Shown here piece after piece: positions 51,991 through 61,029 of a DNA stretch of 64,000 nucleotides; position 1 is the stretch's first letter; every line of letters begins with the position of its first letter. Position numbers and translations under genes: made by a program. Location: the NCBI GenBank assembly GCA_918797485.1, contig CAKKNE010000004.1, positions 3,534,001-3,598,000 on the forward strand, read 5' to 3'. Origin of the DNA: Pelagomonas calceolata. Lineage: Eukaryota > Sar > Pelagophyceae > Pelagomonadales > Pelagomonadaceae. The notes beneath the pieces are model-generated. The model saw only the letters and a list, made by a program, of their open reading frames with translations, did no database searches and was not told where the DNA came from.

Positions 51991-53415
51991 ATGGCTGCCG
52001 AGCAGGAGCCGGTCTACCTCATCGTCGCCGAGAACGCGACGACGTGCCGGAACATCTTGGCGCGCGGCGGCTGCGACCGCTGCGCGCTGCGGCACTGCGC
52101 GCCGCCGTGGGCGCTCTACGACGCGGCGCCGGCCACGCTGCGCGGGGCGCTGCGGTCGGCGCTCGACGTCCCGCAGAACGAGGGCTGCTCCCTCTGCCTC
52201 GGCGCCTTGGCGGAGACGACGGCCCGGGCTGTTGCACATGCATCGAGCGAGCACGCGGGCCTCGGCGCCGCCCGCGGCTGGGCGCTCCGCGTCGCGGCGC
52301 CGCCGTCGTGGGCCGTCCGCGACGCCGCGGCCGGCGGGACGACGCACTCGGTCAAGGACGCGCTGCGGCGCGTCGTCGCCGCGGACCTCGACCGCCTGTC
52401 GCCGCCCAGTAATTCGGAGGCCGCACCACCGGCGCCCTGCTACTTCGACCTGGCCTTCGACGGCGCGCCGGACGACGTCGCCGCGCTGCCGGCGCGGCTC
52501 CGGCCAAAGCCGCCGAAGCAGAAGGGCCGCGGCAAGCGCCCGAGGCGCGCGCCGGAGCCCGTGCCGGCGGCGCGCGTCGCCGCCGCGCTCGAGGCTCTAG
52601 ATGCCGACGAGCGCGCGGCGCTCGCATCAATTCTCACCACGTCTCCGCCCGTCCGCGTCGATGTCAAGTGCGCGCGCGAGCCCGTCTATCTGGCCTTCCG
52701 CTACCGGAAGTTGGGGCGGCGCACGCCGCAGTCGAGTTGGGTCGTCGACGGGCGCGTCAAGGGCGTTGGGTCGGTCGAGGAATATGTTTGTAAGGCGGCG
52801 AAGGCCGTGGCCGACTGCGACGGCGTCAAATTCGCCGCGTCGGGCCGCGAGGACTGGGACGTGCGCATGCTGGGCAACGGGCGGCCGGCCTACGCCGAGC
52901 TGCAGAATTGTCGAAAGTGGTCTTCCACGGACGTCGTCGGAGACTTCGCGCGCGAAGTGGCCAAGGCTTCAAACGGTGTAGTGGAGGCCCTACACGTCGA
53001 AATCGCGGACAAGGCCAGGGCCGACGCCGTCAACGCTTCAGCTGAAACAAAAGTGAAGACTTATGCGTGCGTCGTGTGGTTTTCTGCGGATCGGTCGGCC
53101 GAGGACGCGCGGCGCGTGTCGGCGAGCGCGCCCCTGGCCGTTCAGCAGAGGACGCCCGTCCGCGTGATGCACTCGCGGTCGCTGGCGACGCGCGAGAAGC
53201 GCGTGCTGCGGCTGAAGCTGACGATGACCAACCCGCGGTTCGGCGTCCTGGAGTTGGATACGAGCGCAGGGATGTATATCAAGGAGTTCGTCCATGGCGA
53301 TCTGGGCCGCACGGAGCCGTCGCTCGCGTCGTTGGCGGGCTGCGACGCGGACATCCTCCAGCTCGACGTGCTCGACGTGCACGACGACGTCGCCGCCGCG
53401 TCTAGTTCTAGTTAG
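51991..53415 (+). CDS. tRNA pseudouridine synthase PUS10
   Basis: 474 residues from ATG 51991 (ACCATGG context). The N-terminal half has the Cys pairs of the PUS10/THUMP-like accessory domain (CRNILARGGCDRCALRHC; CSLCLG). The catalytic half has GREDWDVRMLGNGRPAYAELQNCR, in which Asp follows the conserved GRED, and the end has TSAGMYIKEFVHGDLGRTEPSLASLAGCDADILQLDV. PUS10 makes pseudouridine 54/55 in tRNA in archaea and many eukaryotes. All key blocks are intact. Confidence 0.94.
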   Translation: MAAEQEPVYLIVAENATTCRNILARGGCDRCALRHCAPPWALYDAAPATLRGALRSALDVPQNEGCSLCLGALAETTARAVAHASSEHAGLGAARGWALRVAAPPSWAVRDAAAGGTTHSVKDALRRVVAADLDRLSPPSNSEAAPPAPCYFDLAFDGAPDDVAALPARLRPKPPKQKGRGKRPRRAPEPVPAARVAAALEALDADERAALASILTTSPPVRVDVKCAREPVYLAFRYRKLGRRTPQSSWVVDGRVKGVGSVEEYVCKAAKAVADCDGVKFAASGREDWDVRMLGNGRPAYAELQNCRKWSSTDVVGDFAREVAKASNGVVEALHVEIADKARADAVNASAETKVKTYACVVWFSADRSAEDARRVSASAPLAVQQRTPVRVMHSRSLATREKRVLRLKLTMTNPRFGVLELDTSAGMYIKEFVHGDLGRTEPSLASLAGCDADILQLDVLDVHDDVAAASSSS

Positions 53416-53493
53416 GTAATCACAGTGTTAGTCACGCGCCCGTCGCCACGCGGTCGCCATCTTCACGCGGCCGTCGCCGCCGCCGTGAGCTGC

Positions 53494-54303
53494 TCACCCG
53501 GCATCGCGCCAGAAAGAGAGGACGTGCCAGCAGGCGCCGTTCGGCAGGCGCGCGATGCGCTCGAGGCGCCGGCTATCCTTGGAGCGGTCCCGGACCTTGG
53601 CGCGGCCCCGGACGAGCAGGCTGCGGAGGCGGAGGAAGCGGCGGTGCGGCTCCCGCACATAGGCCTTGTAAGTGCCGTAAGCGCGGACGCCGGCGACGAG
53701 CTCTCGGCACTTGGCGAAGGACTCGTCGTCGGCGTAATGTGGGCGGCAAGATAGGAAGTCTTGCATCAGCTCCTCGGCCGAGAGATCTCCCGCTTCGGTC
53801 GAAAAATCTCGCATGCATCGGTCGATCGAGGCGCCCGCTCGGAGTAAGACTATCAGGATTTCTAGGCCAGAGCGTGAGACTAGTCTCTGATGCGACGCCC
53901 TAGAAATCTCCTCCTCCTCATAATCCACGCAAAAATCGAATTCCTGTAGTAATACACCGAGTGGTGTTTGGTTTCCGTGTTCCGTTCTGGCGTTTACATT
54001 GGCTCCTGCCTGGAGAAGCAGCGAAACCATTGCTGACGCGTAGCCTTCTGGATAGCATGCGTAGTGCAGCGGCTTCCAACCATATGAGTCTCCCATATTT
54101 ACGTCGCCGCCTCGCGCGGTGATCATTCTAGCGCACTGGATGTGGTGCGCTTCAATGTTCGAGTTCATGCATAACATGAGAAGCGATAATCCCGATTCAT
54201 CTCTATCATTGATGGCTTCCCGGTCCTGCCTATCAAGCCACCTTTCTACAACTGGGATGTCGCCCTCCGACGCAGCACTGCAGATGTCGGGCGGAAGAAC
54301 CAT
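53494..54303 (-). CDS. Ankyrin-repeat protein
   Basis: 269 residues from ATG 54303. About four ankyrin repeats: DICSAASEGDIPVVERWLDR, ESGLSLLMLCMNSNIEAHHIQCARMITARGGDVN, YGWKPLHYACYPEGYASAMVSLLLQAGANVN, and HGNQTPLGVLLQEF..LEILIVLLRAGASID. The C-terminal RIARLPNGACWHVLSFWRD is a helix I associate with a large ankyrin family in Aureococcus. A protein-binding scaffold; partner unknown. A 54-residue ORF ends one base before this ATG. Confidence 0.85.
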   Translation of the reverse strand: MVLPPDICSAASEGDIPVVERWLDRQDREAINDRDESGLSLLMLCMNSNIEAHHIQCARMITARGGDVNMGDSYGWKPLHYACYPEGYASAMVSLLLQAGANVNARTEHGNQTPLGVLLQEFDFCVDYEEEEISRASHQRLVSRSGLEILIVLLRAGASIDRCMRDFSTEAGDLSAEELMQDFLSCRPHYADDESFAKCRELVAGVRAYGTYKAYVREPHRRFLRLRSLLVRGRAKVRDRSKDSRRLERIARLPNGACWHVLSFWRDAG

Positions 54304-54304
54304 T

Positions 54305-54469
54305 CTACACGGCGAGCTCGTCGCCGAAGGCGTGCATCAAAATAACAGACCCGACGAAGAAGCAGACGGACTTGTGGTCCCAGGCGCGCGCGAACACGCC
54401 CTTCATCGTCGCCCATACGTTCGTTAATTTGACGCGCGCGCGGCCGAGTTGGTCGTCGCCGGCGTCCAT
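54305..54469 (-). CDS. 54-residue single-pass membrane protein directly upstream of the ankyrin gene
   Basis: ATG 54469, stop TAG at 54305-54307. It encodes MDAGDDQLGRARVKLTNVW, then a probable membrane helix in KSVCFFVGSVILMHAFG, ending DELAV. The composition looks like a real small tail-anchored or organelle-membrane protein rather than a random ORF, and palindrome copy H lies 144 bp upstream of its ATG. One base separates its stop from the ankyrin ATG, so it is either a uORF or the first cistron of a two-gene message. Confidence 0.5.
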   Translation of the reverse strand: MDAGDDQLGRARVKLTNVWATMKGVFARAWDHKSVCFFVGSVILMHAFGDELAV

Positions 54470-55085
54470 GGTGGCGTTTTGGTGGGTTCTAGAAGGCGGC
54501 TCTGGCGCAGCGATGGAAGCGCAGCGCGGTGCTGTGGCAGGCGTTGTGTGAAGAAATGTGTACGCTCAGCAGTCAGGCGTCGCGGCTGGTTTTGCGCGAC
54601 TCACCTGCGACTCTAGAGTCTCTAACGCTAGCGTGCGGCGACGTTTGCCGGCTTCAGCCTTCGAGCGACGCATCCCAGGAGCCATGGGACAGACGGCGCC
54701 GACCAGGAGGAGCTCTGATGCTGGCCCTTGCAGCTCGAGCTTGCCCTGCTTTTGCCCACTCACAGCGCCAACCGCGAGACCAACGTGCGTTAGCAGTGCA
54801 GCGAAACCACCACGAACGACCGATGATTACGCTACGTGTGTGTCGCCTCGATTGAGGACGAGGAAGCGGAGCAAGGCAGCTCTGTGCAAGAGAGCCCTGC
54901 CTAACGCGCGGCGGGCGCGCCGAGCCAAAGCGGAGGCGCGCCGGCCTGCCGAGAGACCTCCGAGGCTGTGCTGGGCGGACGTTCTCGAAGAGCGCTTTTG
55001 CTTGCACACGCGACGACCGAAACGCGGCCGAGACCCTTCGGTGGCTGCGGTATCCTCAACGCGCGACGCCCCCGCAGGCAACAGA
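54470..55085. other. Divergent promoter region
   Basis: It holds palindrome copy H (54613-54632). The right part should contain the leader of the 55086 gene. No convincing coding region. Confidence 0.45.
54613..54632 (-). promoter_or_regulatory. Promoter palindrome, copy H
   Basis: Gene-sense GCTAGCGTTAGAGACTCTAG, 144 bp upstream of ATG 54469. A degenerate but clear match. Confidence 0.55.
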
Positions 55086-55331
55086 ATGAAGCTCCTCGCG
55101 GCCCTCCTCTTCGGCGCGGCCTCGGCCCTGCAGCCCGCGCAGGTGAAGCCCGCCGCCGTCGACCGCCGGGCGGCGATGAAATTCACGTTCCCCGCGGCCG
55201 TCGCCGCGGCGCTTGCACCGGCCGCCGCGCTCGCGGCCAAGCCGCCGCAGCTGCAGTCGATGCAGCCGCCGCGCCGCGCGAAGACGGGCCAGATCAAGAC
55301 GGGCAACGCGGGCTCGATCATGAAGAAGTAG
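55086..55331 (+). CDS. 81-residue plastid (thylakoid-lumen type) small protein
   Basis: ATG 55086. The N-terminus MKLLAALLFGAASALQP is a signal peptide. After a short basic stretch (VDRRAAMKF) comes a second hydrophobic segment, TFPAAVAAALAPAAALAAK, ending in an Ala-x-Ala site as in lumen-targeting signals. The mature part is only about 30 residues, basic and Pro/Gln-rich (PPQLQSMQPPRRAKTGQIK). It is probably a small lumenal photosystem-associated peptide, but I cannot name it. Confidence 0.65.
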   Translation: MKLLAALLFGAASALQPAQVKPAAVDRRAAMKFTFPAAVAAALAPAAALAAKPPQLQSMQPPRRAKTGQIKTGNAGSIMKK

Positions 55332-55384
55332 GAGGTTTGTCGATACGGCTCTTCCCTAAAAAACAGTATCTTCGATTATACACA

Positions 55385-56224
55385 CTACTCGTACCTCGCC
55401 GGCGGCGGCGGCGGCTTGCCCCCCATCCAAAATGAGGCGACCCAGGCTTTCCCGAAGGCGCCCGGCGCCGCCGTGCGCTTGAAGCGTGGCCCCCACGCAC
55501 CTAAATCCAGCGACTTCTTGTAGTCCTCCTCGCGAAGTTTCGTTTCCGCGTACTCCTCCACGGAGAGGCCGTCGGGCACGTACGCGCGGCTCGCGCGCAG
55601 CTCCGCCGCCTTTGTCGCGACGCGTGCGGCAAAGCCGTCCTCGCCGCCGCGGGCCCAGCGCGCGACCGCCGCGAGGACCGCGAGGGCGACGGCGCTGCGC
55701 CTCGTGGGGGCCATAGATGCGACGACCGCCGCGCCCGCCGCGATGGCGAGCTGGCGGGCGATCACCACGGCGGGAACGCGCTTTCGCCGCGGCGACAGTG
55801 CGGCGTCGCGTTCGGCGCTTGCGACGGCCGCGCGCTCCGGCGCCGCCAGCGCCGTCGAGAGCAGCACGAAGGCGCCGAACACGAGGCGCGCCGCGAGCTT
55901 CGGACTGACGCGGCCCGTGGCGGCGACGCGGCCCGCGAGGCCGACCGCGACGCCCGCGGCGGCCGGCGGCGAGCGCTTCGCGACGACGGCGCGCAGTTGC
56001 GAGGCCCACGCGCGCACCGCCGCGTCGTCCGCGGGGCCCGCGTCCTTTATGCCACCTGCCACCGCGCCAAGGGCTGTGCGCTGCGGCAGCGCGGCGTCCA
56101 AGCGATGCGGCAGCGCCGCGTCAAATCGATGCGGCAGCGAGGGGCAGCGCTGCAGCGCGGCCGTAAACGGCAACAGAAGCGGAAGCAGGAGTCGCAGCGG
56201 TGCTCGCATGACTACTTGCGCCAT
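55385..56224 (-). CDS. Plastid-type membrane protein of unknown function
   Basis: 279 residues from ATG 56224 (MAQVVMRAPLRLLLPLLLPFTAAL). The start is a signal peptide followed by a Pro/Arg-rich region with a small repeat (HRFDAALPHRLDAALPQR). Two or three hydrophobic stretches follow (LVFGAFVLLSTALAA, VVIARQLAIAAGAAVVAS). The C-terminus is RAYVPDGLSVEEYAETKLREEDYKKSLDLGAWGPRFKR, a charged tail seen in stramenopile plastid membrane proteins. Function unknown. Confidence 0.65.
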   Translation of the reverse strand: MAQVVMRAPLRLLLPLLLPFTAALQRCPSLPHRFDAALPHRLDAALPQRTALGAVAGGIKDAGPADDAAVRAWASQLRAVVAKRSPPAAAGVAVGLAGRVAATGRVSPKLAARLVFGAFVLLSTALAAPERAAVASAERDAALSPRRKRVPAVVIARQLAIAAGAAVVASMAPTRRSAVALAVLAAVARWARGGEDGFAARVATKAAELRASRAYVPDGLSVEEYAETKLREEDYKKSLDLGAWGPRFKRTAAPGAFGKAWVASFWMGGKPPPPPARYE

Positions 56225-56303
56225 CGATGCGATAACTAGAGGCCGCAAGGAATACTCTGCGAAGTCCCCAGTTGATGGCTCGTCGACGCGTCGATGATGG
56301 CTC

Positions 56304-56326
56304 GCTAGCGGTCTGTAACACTCTAG
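56304..56326 (+). promoter_or_regulatory. Promoter palindrome, copy E
   Basis: GCTAGCG, GTC, TGTAACACTCTAG on the + strand, 156 bp upstream of ATG 56482. Confidence 0.6.
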
Positions 56327-56481
56327 AAATGTTTTTTTTGTGGCCCAAGCTTCCGCGTAAACATCATTTCCAATTCACCCGGGCCATTCTAAAAGCAGAA
56401 TCACTCATCCGTGTGGCGTACTGCCGCTTGACGGAGCCAAAACGAGCCGCTGGACACAGCATGCGAGATGCATAGCTAATA

Positions 56482-58167
56482 ATGTGGGAGCGCTTTGGCA
56501 GCGACCCGGAGGACGCGGCGCCCGCGGCCGTGCTGCGGGCGCTGCACCGGCGCGGCGTCGGCAGGCTCCTCCGGGTCACGACGTCGCCGTCGCACGTCGC
56601 GCTGACCGTCGCTGCGCGGTGCGACCAAAGGTGCACGCTCGTCTTCGCCACGACACCCGACGCGCCGCCGCGCGACGCCGTCGAGGACGTGGCGACGGCT
56701 TTGTCTGAAAGCGCGGAGGCCGGCGCCGTGGCGTGCGCCGTGCCGCGGGCGCGGGCCGTGCGACACGGGCCGTTCGTGGAGATCGCCCTCTCCGAGTCGA
56801 CAAAGTCGCGAAACGCGACGCTCGTCATCGTCGAAACTTCTGGAAGAGCCGACGTCTGGTGCACCTCAACTGAAGGCTGGCGCCGGGCGGGCGGCCTGCA
56901 GCTCACGGATAATACTATCTCCTCGGCGGCCTTCGACGGCCGTCGCGTCTTCTGGCGCGAGACTGGGGGAGTCTTCTGCCGCGCGCTCGGCCGGCGGAGC
57001 GGCCGGCTCGCGGCGGGCCTGCGGGCGCGCGCGGCCGACGCCGCGGCGGCCTCGTCAGAAAAGCTTTTTGCCGCGGGCCGCGGCAAGGGGGCCTGGCGCG
57101 TGAGCGAGGCGCCGCTTATTATTAGGAGGGGAGCCTTCGAGCGGTGTCTGGGCGCGTCCGGCGTCGTGTGTCGCGACGGCGACGGCCTGCTGGTCGTGGC
57201 GGCCACGGGCGACGTCATATGTGTGACCTACGGCGACGCCGGGATCGAGGCGACGACCTTGGGCCGCGCTTCACAAAACGCGGTCGCCGTGGCGCCCGTC
57301 GACGGCGGCGTCGCGCTGCTCGCGGAGGGTTATGTTGTGTTCTACCCGCGTCGCGGCGTCGTCGCGCGCGTGGCCGCGCCGAAAGGCGCGGTCGCGCTCT
57401 GGGCGCACCGCGGCGGCGTCGCCGTGCGCGATATGCATGGAGGCGTCTGGACGCTCCGGACGCCGGACCTCCGCGCGCCGCCGCCGCCGCCTGTTGTAAA
57501 ACCTCCAGCCGTCGAACCGCGCCCGCGACCGCGGCCGCGCCGCGACTGGCATAATTCCAGAGACGCCTTCGCGGCCGCGCAGCGCTTGGCCGAGGCGCCT
57601 TCCGCAACACCGCTCCCGTCACTGAAACGGGCCGCGCGGCTCGCGCGCGAGCTGGGCCTCGACCCCGCGACACTGTTTACCGACGGCGACGAGCTGCCGT
57701 CGATGCTGTTCTTCTGCCGCGAGCGGCGACGAGATCGGTGGTTCGGGTGCTTCGAGCTGTTGTGCCACGTCTGCCTCGCGCTGCGGCCGGAGGCGCTGCC
57801 GAAATTCGTGGCCGACGTGATCGCCGCGAAGCGCCGGTCGCGGGCCATGCGCGGCGAGGCGACGGACTCGTCTTCGTCGGACTCCGACGTCAGCTCCGAC
57901 GAGGCGGAGGGCCACGCCGAGGAGGAGGGGCTCCTCTTCTGGACGGGCGCGCCGGCGCCGCCCGCCTTTCATGCGGCGCCGCGGTCGGCGGCGCCCGCCG
58001 TGTCCGTCGCGCTGCCGCGGCGCCGAGACCGCGCCGGCGACGCGTCGTACGAGCGCCGCGCCGTCGCCTGCCTGCGCGCCGTGCCGGGGCTGGCGCCGGC
58101 GCAGCGTGACGCGGTGGAGTTCGTGTGTGCGCGGTATTCTAGAGCGGGGAAGGCGTTGGGTCTGTGA
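56482..58167 (+). CDS. Unrecognised 561-residue protein, beta-rich N-terminal half
   Basis: ATG 56482. The first 330 residues alternate short strands in a WD/propeller-like rhythm (CTLVFATTPDAP, ATLVIVETSGRADVW, ISSAAFDGRRVFW, GLLVVAATGDVICVTYGDAG, VALLAEGYVVFYPRRG, GVAVRDMHGGVWTL) without a recognisable repeat signature. A Pro-rich hinge (about 335-355) leads to a helical C-terminal half with an acidic Ser run (DSSSSDSDVSSDEAE). The layout recalls large trafficking-complex subunits, but no family is certain. Confidence 0.7.
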   Translation: MWERFGSDPEDAAPAAVLRALHRRGVGRLLRVTTSPSHVALTVAARCDQRCTLVFATTPDAPPRDAVEDVATALSESAEAGAVACAVPRARAVRHGPFVEIALSESTKSRNATLVIVETSGRADVWCTSTEGWRRAGGLQLTDNTISSAAFDGRRVFWRETGGVFCRALGRRSGRLAAGLRARAADAAAASSEKLFAAGRGKGAWRVSEAPLIIRRGAFERCLGASGVVCRDGDGLLVVAATGDVICVTYGDAGIEATTLGRASQNAVAVAPVDGGVALLAEGYVVFYPRRGVVARVAAPKGAVALWAHRGGVAVRDMHGGVWTLRTPDLRAPPPPPVVKPPAVEPRPRPRPRRDWHNSRDAFAAAQRLAEAPSATPLPSLKRAARLARELGLDPATLFTDGDELPSMLFFCRERRRDRWFGCFELLCHVCLALRPEALPKFVADVIAAKRRSRAMRGEATDSSSSDSDVSSDEAEGHAEEEGLLFWTGAPAPPAFHAAPRSAAPAVSVALPRRRDRAGDASYERRAVACLRAVPGLAPAQRDAVEFVCARYSRAGKALGL

Positions 58168-58191
58168 TGTAAAAAATTTTGTGAGAGTTTC

Positions 58192-59157
58192 TTATCCAGA
58201 AGAGTCGTCCGAGTCCGATGAGGAGTCGTCCGAGTCGGCCGTGCCGCTCAAGTCGAAGAACGACCGCTGGCCGCCAATGATGTCCGAGTCGTCCGAAGAG
58301 GAATCGTCCGAGTCGTCACTCGAGTCCGGCGGGTTGCCCGAGTTGTTCTCTACGATCAGAATACAGGCGTCGAACGGCCATATCATCTTCATCTCTCTTC
58401 CGTTCATCCCTCTTCCGGACACTCTGTACGCACGATATTTTTCCGAGACACCTACGACCCTGCCTTCCCGCCCTTCTGGCCTAAAATAGTCCGGCCATGG
58501 GCCAATGTTAATGGCTTTTTGGCTGCCCGGAGCAGGCCGCCCGAAGAGCCGTTTGAGCTCGTCTCTGTCGTCGATTAATCGGATAATTGCCCCGGCCTTA
58601 AGGTCGGGGCGCCATGCGGTCATCGGGCTGCGCGTCCGGCCCGATAAGATCGACTCGACTTCGCGAGTGACCCCTGCGGCGGCCGCTTTCGTCAAAACGC
58701 CTTTGTGCTGATCGCGCAGCGCCAGCGCCTCCCGCAGCACGTCGCATTCCGTCGAGGAATCCAGCGCCGCAGCGCGGTCGAGGTGCACCTTAGCCGCGTC
58801 GATGCCGCCCGGCAGCGCGCCGGTGATCTTCTTGCGGGCCGAGGCCGCGTGCCACGCCGCCGCCGCGTCGTCGTCAACACTTTCGCTCTCGAGCAGCGAC
58901 TCGACCAGACTGCGGGTGTTTTGGGCGGCGACGAGCCGAGCGCCCATGGCGGCATTCGTGACGGGGCTGCGATTGTTAGAGCTCAGCCACTTCGTGATCT
59001 GATCTCGCTCGTAGATTGCTCCATCTTCCGCCATGACCGGGTCCACGACCAGGGCTTGGCTGATGGGGCAGGTCACGCTTGAGAGCACCGCGGATGCTAG
59101 CATATGACCGGACGCGCCTGCATCATCCGTGCGCGCTCGCTTTGCTGGCTTAGGCAT
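58192..59157 (-). CDS. U-box E3 ubiquitin ligase-like protein
   Basis: 321 residues from ATG 59157 (MPKPAKRARTDD). The U-box is clear at 30-80: VTCPISQALVVDPVMAEDGAIYERDQITKWLSSNNRSPVTN, which recruits E2 enzymes. After a helical linker, WRPDLKAGAIIRLIDDRDELKRLFG..REGRVVGVSEKYRAYRV resembles the SH3-like repeat of mind-bomb proteins. The tail is a run of Asp/Ser (SDDSDDSSSDDSD, repeated), an acidic phospho-prone end. It converges with the 56482 gene (24 bp between stops). Confidence 0.85.
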   Translation of the reverse strand: MPKPAKRARTDDAGASGHMLASAVLSSVTCPISQALVVDPVMAEDGAIYERDQITKWLSSNNRSPVTNAAMGARLVAAQNTRSLVESLLESESVDDDAAAAWHAASARKKITGALPGGIDAAKVHLDRAAALDSSTECDVLREALALRDQHKGVLTKAAAAGVTREVESILSGRTRSPMTAWRPDLKAGAIIRLIDDRDELKRLFGRPAPGSQKAINIGPWPDYFRPEGREGRVVGVSEKYRAYRVSGRGMNGREMKMIWPFDACILIVENNSGNPPDSSDDSDDSSSDDSDIIGGQRSFFDLSGTADSDDSSSDSDDSSG

Positions 59158-59402
59158 GGTATGCGCCTCGCAGAGCTCGTACACATGTGACCGGAGAGGC
59201 TGAGCTAGCGTAAGCATACTAGTATCGAGTTGCGTCCTAGTACCAGCCGGACGGGTGGGCCCCGGGGGAGCGGGAGGGGTACGGGGGACCCGCGACGTAA
59301 CTAGCCTGAGCCTGAGCCGAGTTGCCTGAGCCTGAGTTAGGCGCCGAAACAACACGTCAAACGTGTACAACAAGAAATAAGGATTTATATCAACAAGACT
59401 GA

Positions 59403-60755
59403 CTACGCGGACAGCACCGTCACCGAGTCCAGGTCGTCCACGAGGTCCATGAGCATTTCGCGGACCGCCGAGTTGTATTCGCCGGGTCCCGAGACGACGA
59501 CGCGGCAGGGCTGGGGCATTTTTTGATACGCCTCACTCAAAATCTGGGCCGAGAGCCGCCCCCGGACCACAGAGGCGTTCTCCAATCCTGCGACCGCCGC
59601 GTCGACGTCGACGTCGGGAGCATTCGGGAACGGCACGTCGCCCTCCGCCGCCGGCGACAGTAATAAAGTACAATTCCGAAGTCCCGCGGCGTCGCCCTCC
59701 TCGCGACACCACGCCGCGCACCGCGGCGCCATCGGGGCGTCGTCCTCCCTACAAGAGAGCAGCACGTCGATGGGCACGCGGAGCTGGTCGCGCTTCGGCG
59801 TCGAGATGCGGAGCGAGCCGTAGGGGTCGCGGTGCGCCAGGATCTGCGGGAGCGCGACGACGCCCGTGCCGGCGAGCAAAAGTAGGACCGAGGCGGGCCG
59901 GAAGGAGGGCCCGTCGTCGTGGACCAACGACGGCACCGCGAGCGTCCGCACGGGCCGCGACAGCCATATCGTCTCGGGCTTGGTCCGATAGAGCCACGAC
60001 GTCGCCTTGCCATCAGCATAAATCTTGATCAAAATTTCGACGCGGCCCTGCTCCCACTGGTGCGCTGACGAGATGGGCGTGTAATCCCTTTCGATCCAGG
60101 GCAGCGGGCCCTCGTCGTTCGCGCCGACCTCGGCGAGGAGCGTCGTGTGCCACGTGATCGGCCGCGGCACGCGGCCCCGCCCGCGCGGGTGCGGCGTGCC
60201 GCGCTTGCGGTCCTTGGACGTGTAGGTGAAGACGGCCGCGTGCCGCGACACCGGCTCGACGGACTCTAGCGACCACTTGGTGTACTCGGCAATCGCCTCA
60301 GGCATCTGCCCTGTCGAGTCGGCGGAGCCCACCTGCCTCCTCAACCAGTCGAGCTCCTCGCGCAGCCGCGGCTTCCCGACGGCCTCCGCGCCGAGGCCGT
60401 TCAGGGCGCTGTTCCAGTGGTAGACCTCCTTCGCGCGCTCCCGCGCCCGCGCCGCGCGGAGGCCCGCCAGCTTCTGCTTGATCTGATCGTCTTCCAGGTT
60501 CGGCTGGAGGCCCGTCGCGGCGGCGACGACGTCGGCGGAGGCCTCCAGAGACCGAATGAGGGTGTGCACCTTCGGGCGCTCCCCGCGCCTCACAACCACG
60601 GCGTTGGGCGCCTGGCTGCAGTAGCCGAGGCAGCCCGTCTCGTGCACGGTGCACTGGCCGCCGACGGCGCTGGCCAGCTCCTCTATTTCTGTGAGCACTC
60701 CTTCCGCGCCCCGGTTCAGACAGGTTCCGGCGTGGCATACGTGAACTTGGGCCAT
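59403..60755 (-). CDS. Fusion of thioredoxin-like 2Fe-2S ferredoxin and cytochrome-b5-reductase-like module
   Basis: 450 residues from ATG 60755. Residues 1-75 form a thioredoxin-like [2Fe-2S] ferredoxin: Cys7 and Cys12 (CHAGTC), Cys42 and Cys46 (CLGYC), the CX4C/CX3C ligands also used by NuoE and bacterial shuttle ferredoxins. A helical linker (85-175) leads to a ferredoxin-reductase-type FAD/NAD module: RDYTPISSAHQWEQGRVEILIKIYADGKATSWL (FAD site), LLLLAGTGVVALPQIL (in place of AGGTG) and CRVVVSGPGEYNSAVREML (NAD end). It would pass electrons between NAD(P)H, FAD and the cluster in one chain. No targeting signal is obvious. Confidence 0.82.
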   Translation of the reverse strand: MAQVHVCHAGTCLNRGAEGVLTEIEELASAVGGQCTVHETGCLGYCSQAPNAVVVRRGERPKVHTLIRSLEASADVVAAATGLQPNLEDDQIKQKLAGLRAARARERAKEVYHWNSALNGLGAEAVGKPRLREELDWLRRQVGSADSTGQMPEAIAEYTKWSLESVEPVSRHAAVFTYTSKDRKRGTPHPRGRGRVPRPITWHTTLLAEVGANDEGPLPWIERDYTPISSAHQWEQGRVEILIKIYADGKATSWLYRTKPETIWLSRPVRTLAVPSLVHDDGPSFRPASVLLLLAGTGVVALPQILAHRDPYGSLRISTPKRDQLRVPIDVLLSCREDDAPMAPRCAAWCREEGDAAGLRNCTLLLSPAAEGDVPFPNAPDVDVDAAVAGLENASVVRGRLSAQILSEAYQKMPQPCRVVVSGPGEYNSAVREMLMDLVDDLDSVTVLSA

Positions 60756-60934
60756 GTTTTTCGCTGCTGCACCTTCGGCGCAGTATGGCACTCAAGGGTT
60801 ACGTTTGGGCTCAAGCCGCAAACTAGACAGCTTCTCTGGCAACCGTATGAGCACCTATTTGCCTCAGCGGTGTTGGAACTTGTAATCAGAGACAACTGGC
60901 TTGATTATACAGGCTTTGCTTGCTTGCTAGGGAT

Positions 60935-60958
60935 CCTAGTGTGTTACAGCACGCTAGC
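60935..60958 (-). promoter_or_regulatory. Promoter palindrome, copy D
   Basis: Gene-sense GCTAGCG, TGC, TGTAACACACTAGG, about 180 bp upstream of ATG 60755, with the TTGCTTGCTAG extension seen in other copies. Confidence 0.65.
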
Positions 60959-61029
60959 AGTTTTTGGGGAAACATCTAGGTGTAGTAATATTCTTAGGGG
61001 AACAACATCCAACCAGTAGTGCCGTGCAC

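Noticed and set aside
59204-59226. GCTAGCGTAAGCATACTAG near the U-box gene as another promoter palindrome
   Set aside because: It lies only about 47 bp from the ATG and in the opposite relative orientation to the other copies, so it breaks the pattern.
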